From assembly GCF_009789225.1 (NCBI RefSeq), contig NZ_WSTA01000004.1, forward strand, positions 1 through 64,000: a stretch of 64,000 nt of DNA, given 5' to 3'. The notes below the pieces were generated by a model that worked only from the letters and a program-made list of their open reading frames with translations, made no database searches and had not been told where the DNA came from. This DNA comes from Agromyces seonyuensis (GTDB lineage Bacteria > Actinomycetota > Actinomycetes > Actinomycetales > Microbacteriaceae). Below, in pieces: positions 1 to 7,228 of the stretch (position 1 is its first letter; each line of letters begins with the position of its first letter). The position numbers and the translations under genes were made by a program.

Positions 1-347
1 CTTCCGAACCCCCGCAAAACCAGGGATCCAGGCGGTTGCACCCGGGGTTCCAGTCCGCGTTTTCCGCTTCCTGCGCCTCCGGGGCAACGAGGGAAAACAT
101 TACGCCGAACCCGCCCACCCCGCAAACCCAGCCCACACCCCGGGCGTGTCGCACCCCAGCACCCCACCCAAACCCCCGACCACGCCCGAATCGACCGCGC
201 GGACGCGCTCCGCGACCGGTCTGATCGCGACCAGCGCCGTCGCGAACGGTGCCGTCGCGAACGGGGCCGTCGCGGGCGAGCGATCCGAGCGGGCCGGCCG
301 CCTCGCCGTCCCTGGTGGGCAGCCGGTCAGCAGAGCACACTGACGGG
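1..347. other. Intergenic stretch with three 15-bp tandem repeats
   Basis: I see no convincing gene here. Three direct copies of a 15-bp unit beginning GCCGTCGCGAACG lie at 236-250, 251-265 and 266-280, the third diverged. A CACACT hexamer at 336-341 stands 6 nt before the ATG at 348 and could be a -10 for a leaderless transcript. Confidence 0.5.
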
Positions 348-773
348 ATGCCGACCTTCGACGACGTCCGGGACATCGCACTCTCCCTCCCCGGCGTGAC
401 CGAGGGAGTCGAGGGCCACCGCGGCGGTGCGGCCTGGCGGACGGCCCGCGGGATGGTCGTGTGGGAGCGCGGCCCCGGTCGGACCGATCTCGAGCAGCTC
501 GCCGAACTCGGTCGGAGCTGGCCCGACGGGCACGTCGCCGGCGCGCGAACCGACGGCGTCGAGTCGGCGGCCGCCTTGGTGGAGACGTTCCCCGAGGCGT
601 TCTTCACCATCCCGCACTTCACGGGCTACCCGGCGGTGCTCGTGATCCTCGACACCGTCGACCCGGCGCAGCTGCGCGAGGTGATCGTCGAGGCGTGGCT
701 CACGCGCGTGCCGGCCCGGGTCGGTGCCGCGTGGCTCGCGGGTCAGGGGAACGCCGAGGACCGCGAGCCCTGA
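348..773 (+). CDS. MmcQ/YjbR-like DNA-binding protein
   Basis: The 141-residue product starts MPTFDDVRDIALSLPGV, the usual opening of the MmcQ/YjbR family (small, CyaY-like fold, thought to bind DNA). The conserved TEGVEGHRGGAAWR segment follows, and a central segment containing FFTIPHFTGYPAVLV matches the FxTPHFxxYPxVLV pattern common in the family. The reading frame stays open upstream to 249, but ATG 348 is where family similarity begins and it sits 6 nt after a CACACT -10-like hexamer, so the mRNA is probably leaderless. The gene stands alone, and its function cannot be stated beyond the family. Confidence 0.75.
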   Translation: MPTFDDVRDIALSLPGVTEGVEGHRGGAAWRTARGMVVWERGPGRTDLEQLAELGRSWPDGHVAGARTDGVESAAALVETFPEAFFTIPHFTGYPAVLVILDTVDPAQLREVIVEAWLTRVPARVGAAWLAGQGNAEDREP

Positions 774-919
774 GGACGTCGCCTCCGGGGAGCGGCCCGA
801 CGGTCATCCGCGCCCGCCGTCATCCGCACCCCGCGGGCCCGGTCGTCATCCACGCCGGCGGTCATCCGCCCCGGGCTCGCACTCCGCTCTCGCGCGCCGT
901 GCGGGTGAGGGGCGCGAAC
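774..919. repeat. Intergenic GTCATCC repeats between convergent genes
   Basis: Four copies of GTCATCC start at 803, 819, 845 and 861, making two pairs each spaced 16 bp. They lie between the stop codons of two convergent genes. No clear hairpin terminator is seen. Their function is unknown. Confidence 0.4.
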
Positions 920-1699
920 CTACTGCTCAAGCCCCGCCGCGTAGACGAGGAGCGCGTCGCGCACGAAGGTCGCACCGTCGACGCCGCCGTAGTTCGCGGC
1001 GAAGCGCTCGTCGGCGACGTACATCTCCGCGAGCCCTTCGAGGTAGCCGCGCTGCGGCCGTCCCAGTTCGGATCCCGGTGTGCCGGGGATCGCGCCGAGC
1101 CACGCGGCGTGCCGCGCGGCGAGCTCCTGCGCCGAGGTCGACGCCGGGTCGATGCCGGCGGCGGCCGCTTCCTGCCAGTCGGTCGCGAGCCGGTCGGCGC
1201 GCGCCTTCCATTCGGCCTGGCCCTCCGCGCCGAGCCCTCGCCACCAGGCGTCGCTCGAGCGGTAGGCGTCGGCCCCCCAGCGCTCGGCGACCTCCTCCTC
1301 GTACTGCGTGTGATCGAATCCGTCGAACATGTCGGCCTCCATGAGCCCTGCTCCTTCGTCGAGTGCGGTGATGGTGCGCTCGACCGCCGCGATCTGGCGG
1401 CCGAGTCGTTCGCGCTCGCGTTCGAGCGAGCGCAGATGGGAACGGAGCGCGACGGGCGCCGAGGCCTCGGTGTCGAGGACGTCGGCGATGTCGCCGAGTC
1501 CGAGGCCGAGATCGCGCAGCAGCAGGATGCGCTGCAGCCGCACGAGGGCGTCCTCGTCGTAGTGGCGATAGCCGTTGGCCGCGACGCGGCTCGGCGGCAG
1601 CAGGCCCAGGTCGCCGTAGTGGCGGAGGGTGCGGCTCGTCGTGCCCGCGAGGCGCGCGACCTCCTGGATCGACCAGTCGGTGCTCGTTCGTCCGTTCAT
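920..1699 (-). CDS. MerR-family regulator with TipAS ligand domain
   Basis: The 259-residue protein has an N-terminal MerR winged helix (residues about 8-75, WSIQEVARLAGTTSRTLRHY followed by GLLPP and NGYRHY). A dimerisation coiled coil follows (about 80-115). The C-terminal TipAS-type antibiotic-recognition domain has the characteristic YEEEVAERWG and WKARADRLA segments and an EMYVADERFAANY helix. In TipAL-like proteins this domain traps thiopeptides or other hydrophobic ligands and switches promoter twisting. ATG 1699 is chosen over upstream in-frame codons because the promoter (1707-1737) lies just upstream of it. The promoter architecture indicates autoregulation. The ligand is unknown. 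Confidence 0.9.
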   Translation of the reverse strand: MNGRTSTDWSIQEVARLAGTTSRTLRHYGDLGLLPPSRVAANGYRHYDEDALVRLQRILLLRDLGLGLGDIADVLDTEASAPVALRSHLRSLERERERLGRQIAAVERTITALDEGAGLMEADMFDGFDHTQYEEEVAERWGADAYRSSDAWWRGLGAEGQAEWKARADRLATDWQEAAAAGIDPASTSAQELAARHAAWLGAIPGTPGSELGRPQRGYLEGLAEMYVADERFAANYGGVDGATFVRDALLVYAAGLEQ

Positions 1700-1706
1700 G
1701 GTGTCC

Positions 1707-1737
1707 ACGCTAGGAGTTGACGCCACGTCAAGGTCAA
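1707..1737 (-). promoter_or_regulatory. MerR-type promoter with 19-bp spacer
   Basis: On the minus strand TTGACC (1737-1732) and TAGCGT (1712-1707) are separated by 19 bp. The spacer contains a perfect dyad, TTGACG-TGG-CGTCAA (1731-1717). Over-long spacers with a central dyad are the hallmark of MerR-activated promoters. Transcription would begin almost at ATG 1699, so this is the regulator's own promoter. Confidence 0.85.
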
Positions 1738-1767
1738 GCGCTGCCACGAGCCGTTCGTCCCGAGCGG

Positions 1768-1820
1768 TTGCGATACGCCAGACTCGCGATATATCGTGAC
1801 ATTGCGTCAACGCGATATAA
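1768..1820 (+). promoter_or_regulatory. Promoter and probable PadR operator
   Basis: TTGCGA (1768-1773) and TATATC (1790-1795) form a plausible -35/-10 pair. The -10 lies inside the palindrome CGATATATCG (1787-1796), and a second, partial copy, GCGATATAA, follows at 1812-1820. AT-rich dyads of this kind are typical PadR targets, and a PadR gene is the second gene of the unit, so autorepression is inferred. Confidence 0.55.
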
Positions 1821-1842
1821 CTCGATCCTCAAGGAGCATGCC

Positions 1843-2706
1843 ATGGCCATCGAGAAGTGGCTCATCACCCCCGGCCAGACGAAGGTCATCGACCTCGAGC
1901 TCGTCCGCTCGCTCAAGGTCTCCCTCATCGGCGGCAAGGTGGACGTCATCGCCCACGACGAACCCGGCGCCCGCATCGTCGTCGACGAGGTGACCGGCAA
2001 GGACCTCGAGATCAAGATCGACGGCGACCGTCTCGAGATCGACCACCCCCAGCTGCGCTGGGACAACTGGATCGACGTCTTCAAGGGCTTCCGCGGCAAC
2101 GCCCGCGCGACCGTCTCGATCCTGGCCCCGCGTTCGGTCGCCCTGAAGTTCGGCATGGTCTCGGCCGACGGCCTCATCTCCGGCTTCACGGGGTCCGCGA
2201 AGCTCTCGACCGTCTCGGGCGACCTCGTCCTCGACTCCCACGTCGGCGACGTCGACCTCAACAGCGTGTCCGGCGAGCTCTCGGTCTCCCACCACGACGG
2301 CGGCGTCAACGTGCACAGCGTCTCGGGCGACGTCGTCGTCTCGGGCGACGTGACCAAGCTCAGCGTCGACACCGTCTCCGGCGACATGATCGTCGACGCC
2401 TCGGGCGTGCCCGACCGCATCGACACCAACACGGTCTCGGGCGACCTCACCGTGCGCTTCGACGGCACGAGCGGCGGCGCGCGCTACCGCGTCAACACCA
2501 TCTCCGGCCTCATCGTGCTCGACGACCTCACCATCAAGGGCAACCTCGGCCAGGGCTTCGAACGCACGGTCGGCAACCTCGACGGGCAGTGGCTCGACCT
2601 CGGGGCCAACTCGGTCTCCGGCAAGGTCTCCGTCCTGCGCCGGACGGCGCCCACGGACTCGGCGCGCGAGGCATCCGCCGATTCGGGCGCCGGAGCGGGC
2701 GCATGA
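1843..2706 (+). CDS. DUF4097 family beta-strand repeat protein
   Basis: The 287-residue protein has a DUF4097/adhesin-like repeat core. Repeats of the form VSGDLVLDS, VSGELSVS, VSGDVVVSG, VSGDMIVDA and VSGDLTVRF (about residues 120-215) should form a right-handed beta-helix rung series. No signal peptide or membrane span is seen, so it is probably cytoplasmic. Start ATG 1843 has an AAGGAG ribosome site 7 nt upstream. Its stop overlaps the next gene by 4 bp (ATGA), so the two are co-translated. In actinobacteria DUF4097 genes are often paired with PadR regulators; their biochemical role is not established. Confidence 0.85.
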   Translation: MAIEKWLITPGQTKVIDLELVRSLKVSLIGGKVDVIAHDEPGARIVVDEVTGKDLEIKIDGDRLEIDHPQLRWDNWIDVFKGFRGNARATVSILAPRSVALKFGMVSADGLISGFTGSAKLSTVSGDLVLDSHVGDVDLNSVSGELSVSHHDGGVNVHSVSGDVVVSGDVTKLSVDTVSGDMIVDASGVPDRIDTNTVSGDLTVRFDGTSGGARYRVNTISGLIVLDDLTIKGNLGQGFERTVGNLDGQWLDLGANSVSGKVSVLRRTAPTDSAREASADSGAGAGA

Positions 2707-3305
2707 CCCCGCCGGTCTTCGCGCACGGCAGCCTCCGCCTCTACCTGCTGAGCCTGCTCGAGGAGCGACCCCGGCACGGGTACGAGCTCATCCAGGCGCT
2801 CTCCGACCGGTTCGGCGGCACTTACTCCCCGAGCGCCGGCACGATCTACCCCCGGCTCGCGAAGCTCGAGGCGGAGGGGCTCGTCGCCAAGAGCGCCGAC
2901 GGCCGCAAGTCCGTCTACACGATCACGGACGCCGGCCGTGCCGAGCTCGACGCACGCCGGCACGAGCTCGACGCCATCGAGGACGAGGTCGACGACTCCG
3001 TCCGGCGCCTGGCCGACGGCGTCCGAGCCGGGGTCGAGGATGCGATGCGCACCCTCCGTGCGGAACTCGCCACCGCGGCGCGCGAGGCGCGCAAGACCCC
3101 GTCGGCGCCGCCGCCGAAGGAGCAGCGGGATGCCTCGGGGCGGGCCTTCGAGGAGGCCGAGCTCGTGCTCGGGGCGTTCCGGCAGCGGCTCCGCACCGAC
3201 CTGCGGACCCGCGCGCGACGGGGCATCCCGGAGGACGCGGTCGAGTTGCTGCGCGTGCGCCTCGACGAAGTGCGCCGCGACGTGCTCGCGCGGATCAACG
3301 GCTGA
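2703..3305 (+). CDS. PadR-family transcriptional regulator
   Basis: This is a 200-residue PadR regulator. The winged helix spans residues about 10-80, with LYLLSLLEERPRHGYELI and SAGTIYPRLAKLEAEGLV as diagnostic segments. It is followed by DGRKSVYTITDAGRAEL and a C-terminal helical dimerisation region rich in Arg, Ala and Glu. It overlaps the DUF4097 gene by 4 bp. The dyads at 1787-1820 are its likely operator. PadR proteins normally repress and are released by small ligands; the ligand here is unknown. Confidence 0.88.
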   Translation: MTPPVFAHGSLRLYLLSLLEERPRHGYELIQALSDRFGGTYSPSAGTIYPRLAKLEAEGLVAKSADGRKSVYTITDAGRAELDARRHELDAIEDEVDDSVRRLADGVRAGVEDAMRTLRAELATAAREARKTPSAPPPKEQRDASGRAFEEAELVLGAFRQRLRTDLRTRARRGIPEDAVELLRVRLDEVRRDVLARING

Positions 3306-3311
3306 CGGGCG

Positions 3312-3356
3312 CCCCCCGACCGGGGCACGCCCGCCCGCCGCGGGGAAAGGTAGTCT
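3312..3356 (+). promoter_or_regulatory. Polysaccharide-regulon promoter (wzz/BY-kinase)
   Basis: Palindrome CCCCCCGACCGGGG at 3312-3325, -10 hexamer TAGTCT at 3351-3356, motif centre to -10 about 32 nt. No TTGACA-like -35 is present, which fits activator dependence. It is one of the shared sites listed under findings. Confidence 0.6.
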
Positions 3357-3398
3357 GTCAGGCACCCGGAACGAGCCCGGATAGCACCGAGGGAACCA

Positions 3399-5240
3399 GT
3401 GACGCTCAAGCAGATTCTCGCCGTGATCTGGCGCGCGAAGTGGATGGTCCTCGCGATCGTCGCGGTCTCCGTCGGAGTCTCGTGGTACGTGGTGAGCCAG
3501 GAGCAGGCGGTCTACTCGTCCTCGACCACGATCCGCCTCAGTTCCACGATGGCCGATGCCGCCGAATCCAGCGAGTTGTACGGCGTCGTCGTCGACGTCG
3601 ATCCGACCGTGATCACGACCGACCTCGTACTCGGTCCGGCCTCCGACGCCCTCGGCGTCCCGCAGCGCGAGCTCGCCTCGACGACGACGGTGACGCTCGG
3701 CGACACGTTGTCCGCGATCATCACCATCGAGACGACCGCCGACTCCCCCGCCGCCTCGCGCGCCCGCGCGGACACGATCGCGAAGTCGTACGACGAGTAC
3801 CTGCAGTCCGAGACGGCGCGCGTGCTCACGGTGCTCCAAGAGCAGCAGGCCGCGGCGCAGCAGGCCGCGATCGACGCCGAGAAGGCTGCGACGGCCGCAC
3901 CGGACAGCGCCATCGCCCAGACGCAGCTCGTCACCGCGATCGGCGCGAACCAGACCGCGAAGCAGCAGGTCACCGACCTCACGGCCGACCCGCCGCCCAC
4001 CAAGACGCTGTTCGCGGCGGAGCCCGGCGTGCGTCTCGGCACCTCGCCGCTCACGATCATCCTCATCGCCTTCGCCGCGAGCCTCATCGCCGCGATCGGC
4101 ATCGCCCTCGCCCGCGACCAGTTCGACAACCGACTGCGCGGCGAAGAGGAGATCGAGGACCTGACGTCGCTACCGTCGATCGGCGTCCTGAGCCTCGACC
4201 GCGGTGTGGCGCGCGCCCAGGAGCGGCTGCCCGCCGCGAGCCGACGACGAACCGCCATCAGCGAAGATCTGCGCGCCCTGCGCACGTCGCTCCAGGTGGT
4301 GCTGCCGCGCCGACGCGGCATCCTCGTCATCACGAGCGTCGAGCCCGGCGACGGCAAGACCTTCATCGCCGCGAACCTCGCGCTCGCCTGGGCCCGCGCC
4401 GGCCGCAAGGTCGTGCTGGTCGCCGGCGACCTGCGCCGTCCCGCACTCGACGAGTACTTCTCGGTGGTCTCCGGGCTCGAGGGACTCGCCGACCTGCTCG
4501 ACCCCGAACTGCGGGACGAACCCCTCACGGGCGAGGCCGTGCTCAAGCTCCTCGCGCCGAGCGGGCACCCCAACCTGCTGATCCTGCCGCCCGGCGCCGA
4601 GCCGATCGACCCCGCCGATCTCCTGGCCGGTCCCGACCTCTCGACCGTGTTCGCCGCCCTGCGCGAGGCCGCGGACATCGTCATCGTCGACTCGCCGCCG
4701 GCGATGGCGATCACGGACGCGAGCCTCTTCGCCGGCCACGCGGACGGCGTGCTCGTCATCGCCTCGGTCCGCCGCACGGATCGGGCTCACCTGACCCGCA
4801 CCGTCGACACGCTGCAGGCGAACGGGGCGCCGCTGCTCGGCGTCGTGGTCAACCGCGCCAAGCGGCGCGTCCCGAAGTCGTACTCGCCGTACTACGTGCA
4901 ACGCAGCCAGACCGCCGGCGACCGCCGTGCGGCGATGGCGCAGGCCGCGACCGCACCGGAACCCGAGATCGACGAGCACGACGCGCTCCCCGAAGAGCCC
5001 GAGTCGGAGACGACGGCCGCCCCCACGCCGCCGAAGTCGTCCGCGCCGAAGGACTCCCGTCCGTCGGGCCCGGGCCGCACGAGCGCCGAACGCGGCGGCA
5101 CCGGCCGGCCGGGCACGGTCCGGTCGGGCAGCGATCGTCCGGGATCGGATCGATCGAGCTCGCGCAGCCCGTTCTCGGAACCCGAGGGTTCGGGTGACGA
5201 CCGCAGCCAGGACGGCCAGGCGCTCCGTCGCACGTGGTGA
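3399..5240 (+). CDS. Wzz/BY-type tyrosine autokinase fusion
   Basis: The 613-residue protein fuses a chain-length co-polymerase to a bacterial tyrosine kinase. Residues about 1-230 are the Wzz domain, with one membrane helix at about 12-32, an extracellular coiled-coil segment (LQEQQAAAQQAAIDAEKAA) and a second helix at about 208-230 (SPLTIILIAFAASLIAAIGIALA). The kinase domain has Walker A with GDGKT (Lys about 320), Walker A-prime VVLVAGDLRRP and Walker B DIVIVDSPP. Only three tyrosines (about 495, 498, 499, in SYSPYY) occur near the C-terminus. They are followed by about 110 tyrosine-free residues rich in Pro, Ser, Gly and Arg. Start is GTG 3399 after GAGGG. It is coupled to the phosphatase downstream and likely controls polymer length and export. 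Confidence 0.9.
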   Translation: MTLKQILAVIWRAKWMVLAIVAVSVGVSWYVVSQEQAVYSSSTTIRLSSTMADAAESSELYGVVVDVDPTVITTDLVLGPASDALGVPQRELASTTTVTLGDTLSAIITIETTADSPAASRARADTIAKSYDEYLQSETARVLTVLQEQQAAAQQAAIDAEKAATAAPDSAIAQTQLVTAIGANQTAKQQVTDLTADPPPTKTLFAAEPGVRLGTSPLTIILIAFAASLIAAIGIALARDQFDNRLRGEEEIEDLTSLPSIGVLSLDRGVARAQERLPAASRRRTAISEDLRALRTSLQVVLPRRRGILVITSVEPGDGKTFIAANLALAWARAGRKVVLVAGDLRRPALDEYFSVVSGLEGLADLLDPELRDEPLTGEAVLKLLAPSGHPNLLILPPGAEPIDPADLLAGPDLSTVFAALREAADIVIVDSPPAMAITDASLFAGHADGVLVIASVRRTDRAHLTRTVDTLQANGAPLLGVVVNRAKRRVPKSYSPYYVQRSQTAGDRRAAMAQAATAPEPEIDEHDALPEEPESETTAAPTPPKSSAPKDSRPSGPGRTSAERGGTGRPGTVRSGSDRPGSDRSSSRSPFSEPEGSGDDRSQDGQALRRTW

Positions 5241-5854
5241 ACGCCGGCGGCGGGCGATCGAGGCGCGGGGAGGCCCGCGTCCCGGTCCCCGCGCGCCCCG
5301 TCATCCTCTTCGTCTGCACGGCCAACCAGTGCCGCTCTCCCCTCGCCCGCGCGATCGCCGAGGCGCACGCCGAGGGCATGCCCGTCGAGTTCGACTCGGC
5401 GGGCCTGCTGCGCGGCGGCGCCCCGATGCCGCGCACCGGGCTCGAGGTGGCCGCCGAATCGGGCCTCGACCTCAGCGAGCATCGCAGCCGGCGTTACGAC
5501 CGGGCCGAGGTCGCCCACTACGACCTCGTGCTCACGATGACGCGCGAACAGGCCCGGGAGATCCTCGCGGAGAGCCCGGAACTCTGGCCGCGGGTCTTCA
5601 CGCTCAAGCAGTTCACGCGATGGGCCGACGGCCGCCGCTTCCCGAAGCATGCGGACCTCTCGGGATGGATCGACGCCGCGGCGGCGGACCGCCAGCGCAC
5701 CGAGCTGCTCGGCTCCGATCCCGTCGACGAGATCGTCGACCCGGTCGACCAACCGGTGAAGGTCTGGCGGCAGGTCGCCGAAGAGCTCGAGGACCACGTC
5801 GACCGGCTCCTCGCCTTCGTCGCCCCGCGTCGCGGGCGCCGACGCCGGGTCTGA
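5234..5854 (+). CDS. Low-molecular-weight protein tyrosine phosphatase
   Basis: The product is about 206 residues. The catalytic P-loop is CTANQCRS (C-X5-R-S, Cys about 28), preceded by VILFVCT. The C-terminal DPVDEIVDP segment supplies the general-acid Asp of the family. The N-terminus is extended by about 20 residues before the fold begins. Start is GTG 5234 or GTG 5237, both overlapping the kinase stop codon, so translation is coupled. Such phosphatases dephosphorylate the partner BY-kinase (Wzb/Wzc-type pairing). Confidence 0.9.
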   Translation: MVNAGGGRSRRGEARVPVPARPVILFVCTANQCRSPLARAIAEAHAEGMPVEFDSAGLLRGGAPMPRTGLEVAAESGLDLSEHRSRRYDRAEVAHYDLVLTMTREQAREILAESPELWPRVFTLKQFTRWADGRRFPKHADLSGWIDAAAADRQRTELLGSDPVDEIVDPVDQPVKVWRQVAEELEDHVDRLLAFVAPRRGRRRRV

Positions 5855-5869
5855 GCGTCGGGCTGCCGC

Positions 5870-7066
5870 TCAGGCGGCGGCGCTCGGGTCGTCCGCGATC
5901 GCCGGCTCGGTGCGCTCCGCGGGCAGGTGCACCGCGGCACCCGTGACCTCCGTCGCTGCCGCGACCGGCGAAGCGGCGACGCCCATCCACGAGGCGATCT
6001 TCGCGCCGAATCCGCTGCCGTCGAACTCCCACGCCCGCGCTCGGCACGCGGCAGGGTCGGCTGTCGCGGCGACCTCGATCGCGCGGCGGAGCTCGCCGGC
6101 GTCCTCGCCGCGCAGGTGCGCTCCGGTGAGCCCGTCCTGCACCGTCTCCGCGGCGCCGCCCACGGGGTTCGTGATCACCGGCGTTCCGGCCGCGAGCGCC
6201 TCGACCGGCATGATGCCGAAGTCCTCGATCGGCGCGAACACGTAGACGAGTGCGCGGCGGTAGAGCTCGTGGAGCAGGGCGTCCGAGGGCCGGTCCACGA
6301 AGAAGACCGCACCGGGATGCGTGGCTGCGACCGCCTCGAGCCGGGGTCGGTCGGGTCCGTCACCGGCGAGGACGACCGGCAGGCCCGCCGCACGGCCCGC
6401 CTCGATCACGAGGTCGAGCCGCTTGTAGGGGACGAAGCGCGAGGCGCCGAGCACGAAGGAGTCCGGCAGTGCGGCGAGGGTCGCCTCGTCCCGGAGGCTG
6501 AGGGTCTCTCGCGCGCCGGCGATCGCGGCGACGTCGACCGGCGGGTGGATGACGGTGCTCTCACGTCCCCAGGCACGGGCGATCCGCTCGGCGACGAAGC
6601 GGCTGTTCGCGGCGATCGACGTCGCCTCCTGGGCCCGGGCGCGGTCGATGCGTCGCAGGGACGGCGACACCGCGCGGCCGACGACGCCGCTGCCGCGGCC
6701 GTCGAGGTCGGGCTCCCAGATGTAGCGGGCGGGGGTGTGCGCGTACACGAACTTGGGCACGTCCCGATCCGCGAGCGTCGCGTGGTGCGCGAAGAGGTGG
6801 CTCGACACGAGCAGCCAGTCGGCGTCGGGGTGGACGTCGATCCCGCGCCAGGCGCCGAGCATGAACGGCATCGCGAGCGCCTTGCGGCGGCGCAGCGGCG
6901 TCTTGGCGAGCCACGTCTGATGGAGCCGGCCGGGCGCGAAACGGTCGTCGACGTCGTCCCACGCGCAGAGGACGGGGGCGTCGGGGAAGGCGTCGGCGAG
7001 GCCGTGCAGCACGCGTTCCGCACCGCCGCGCGGCTCGAGCCATTCATGGACGATGAGGCCGCTCAT
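5870..7066 (-). CDS. GT4-family glycosyltransferase
   Basis: The 398-residue GT-B glycosyltransferase opens with the EPRGGAERVL acceptor-domain motif and carries YAHTPARYIWEP. Its C-terminal donor domain has ASRFVPYKRLDLVIEA and the E-X7-E motif in EDFGIMPVEALAAGTPVI. It probably adds one sugar to the lipid-linked repeat unit on the cytoplasmic face. The start is ATG 7066. A 15-codon leader ORF ends 10 nt upstream. It converges with the phosphatase gene. Confidence 0.9.
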   Translation of the reverse strand: MSGLIVHEWLEPRGGAERVLHGLADAFPDAPVLCAWDDVDDRFAPGRLHQTWLAKTPLRRRKALAMPFMLGAWRGIDVHPDADWLLVSSHLFAHHATLADRDVPKFVYAHTPARYIWEPDLDGRGSGVVGRAVSPSLRRIDRARAQEATSIAANSRFVAERIARAWGRESTVIHPPVDVAAIAGARETLSLRDEATLAALPDSFVLGASRFVPYKRLDLVIEAGRAAGLPVVLAGDGPDRPRLEAVAATHPGAVFFVDRPSDALLHELYRRALVYVFAPIEDFGIMPVEALAAGTPVITNPVGGAAETVQDGLTGAHLRGEDAGELRRAIEVAATADPAACRARAWEFDGSGFGAKIASWMGVAASPVAAATEVTGAAVHLPAERTEPAIADDPSAAA

Positions 7067-7076
7067 CAGCCTGCTT

Positions 7077-7124
7077 TCAGGGGGTCGGTGCGAGCGCGAT
7101 CCACCGGGACTGAGCGGATCTCAC
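7077..7124 (-). CDS. Possible 15-residue leader peptide
   Basis: The ORF reads VRSAQSRWIALAPTP and stops 10 nt before ATG 7066. Its GTG lies at the transcription start predicted from the -10 TAGCCT (7137-7132), so it would be translated leaderless. It could be chance in GC-rich DNA; see the finding on leader ORFs. Confidence 0.35.
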   Translation of the reverse strand: MRSAQSRWIALAPTP

Positions 7125-7131
7125 GTTCGAG

Positions 7132-7192
7132 AGGCTACGCAGCGATCAGCGCCTGGCAGGATTCCCAGTTCGGGTGACACTCGTTCGGGGGG
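7132..7192 (-). promoter_or_regulatory. Polysaccharide-regulon promoter (GT4 gene 5870-7066)
   Basis: On the minus strand CACCCGAACTGGGA (7176-7163) is centred about 32 nt upstream of the -10 TAGCCT (7137-7132). A second partial copy, CCCCCCGAACGAG, lies next to it at 7192-7180. Confidence 0.55.
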
Positions 7193-7228
7193 CATCCAGC
7201 CGGGATGCGGGATGCACTCGGCCGCGGA

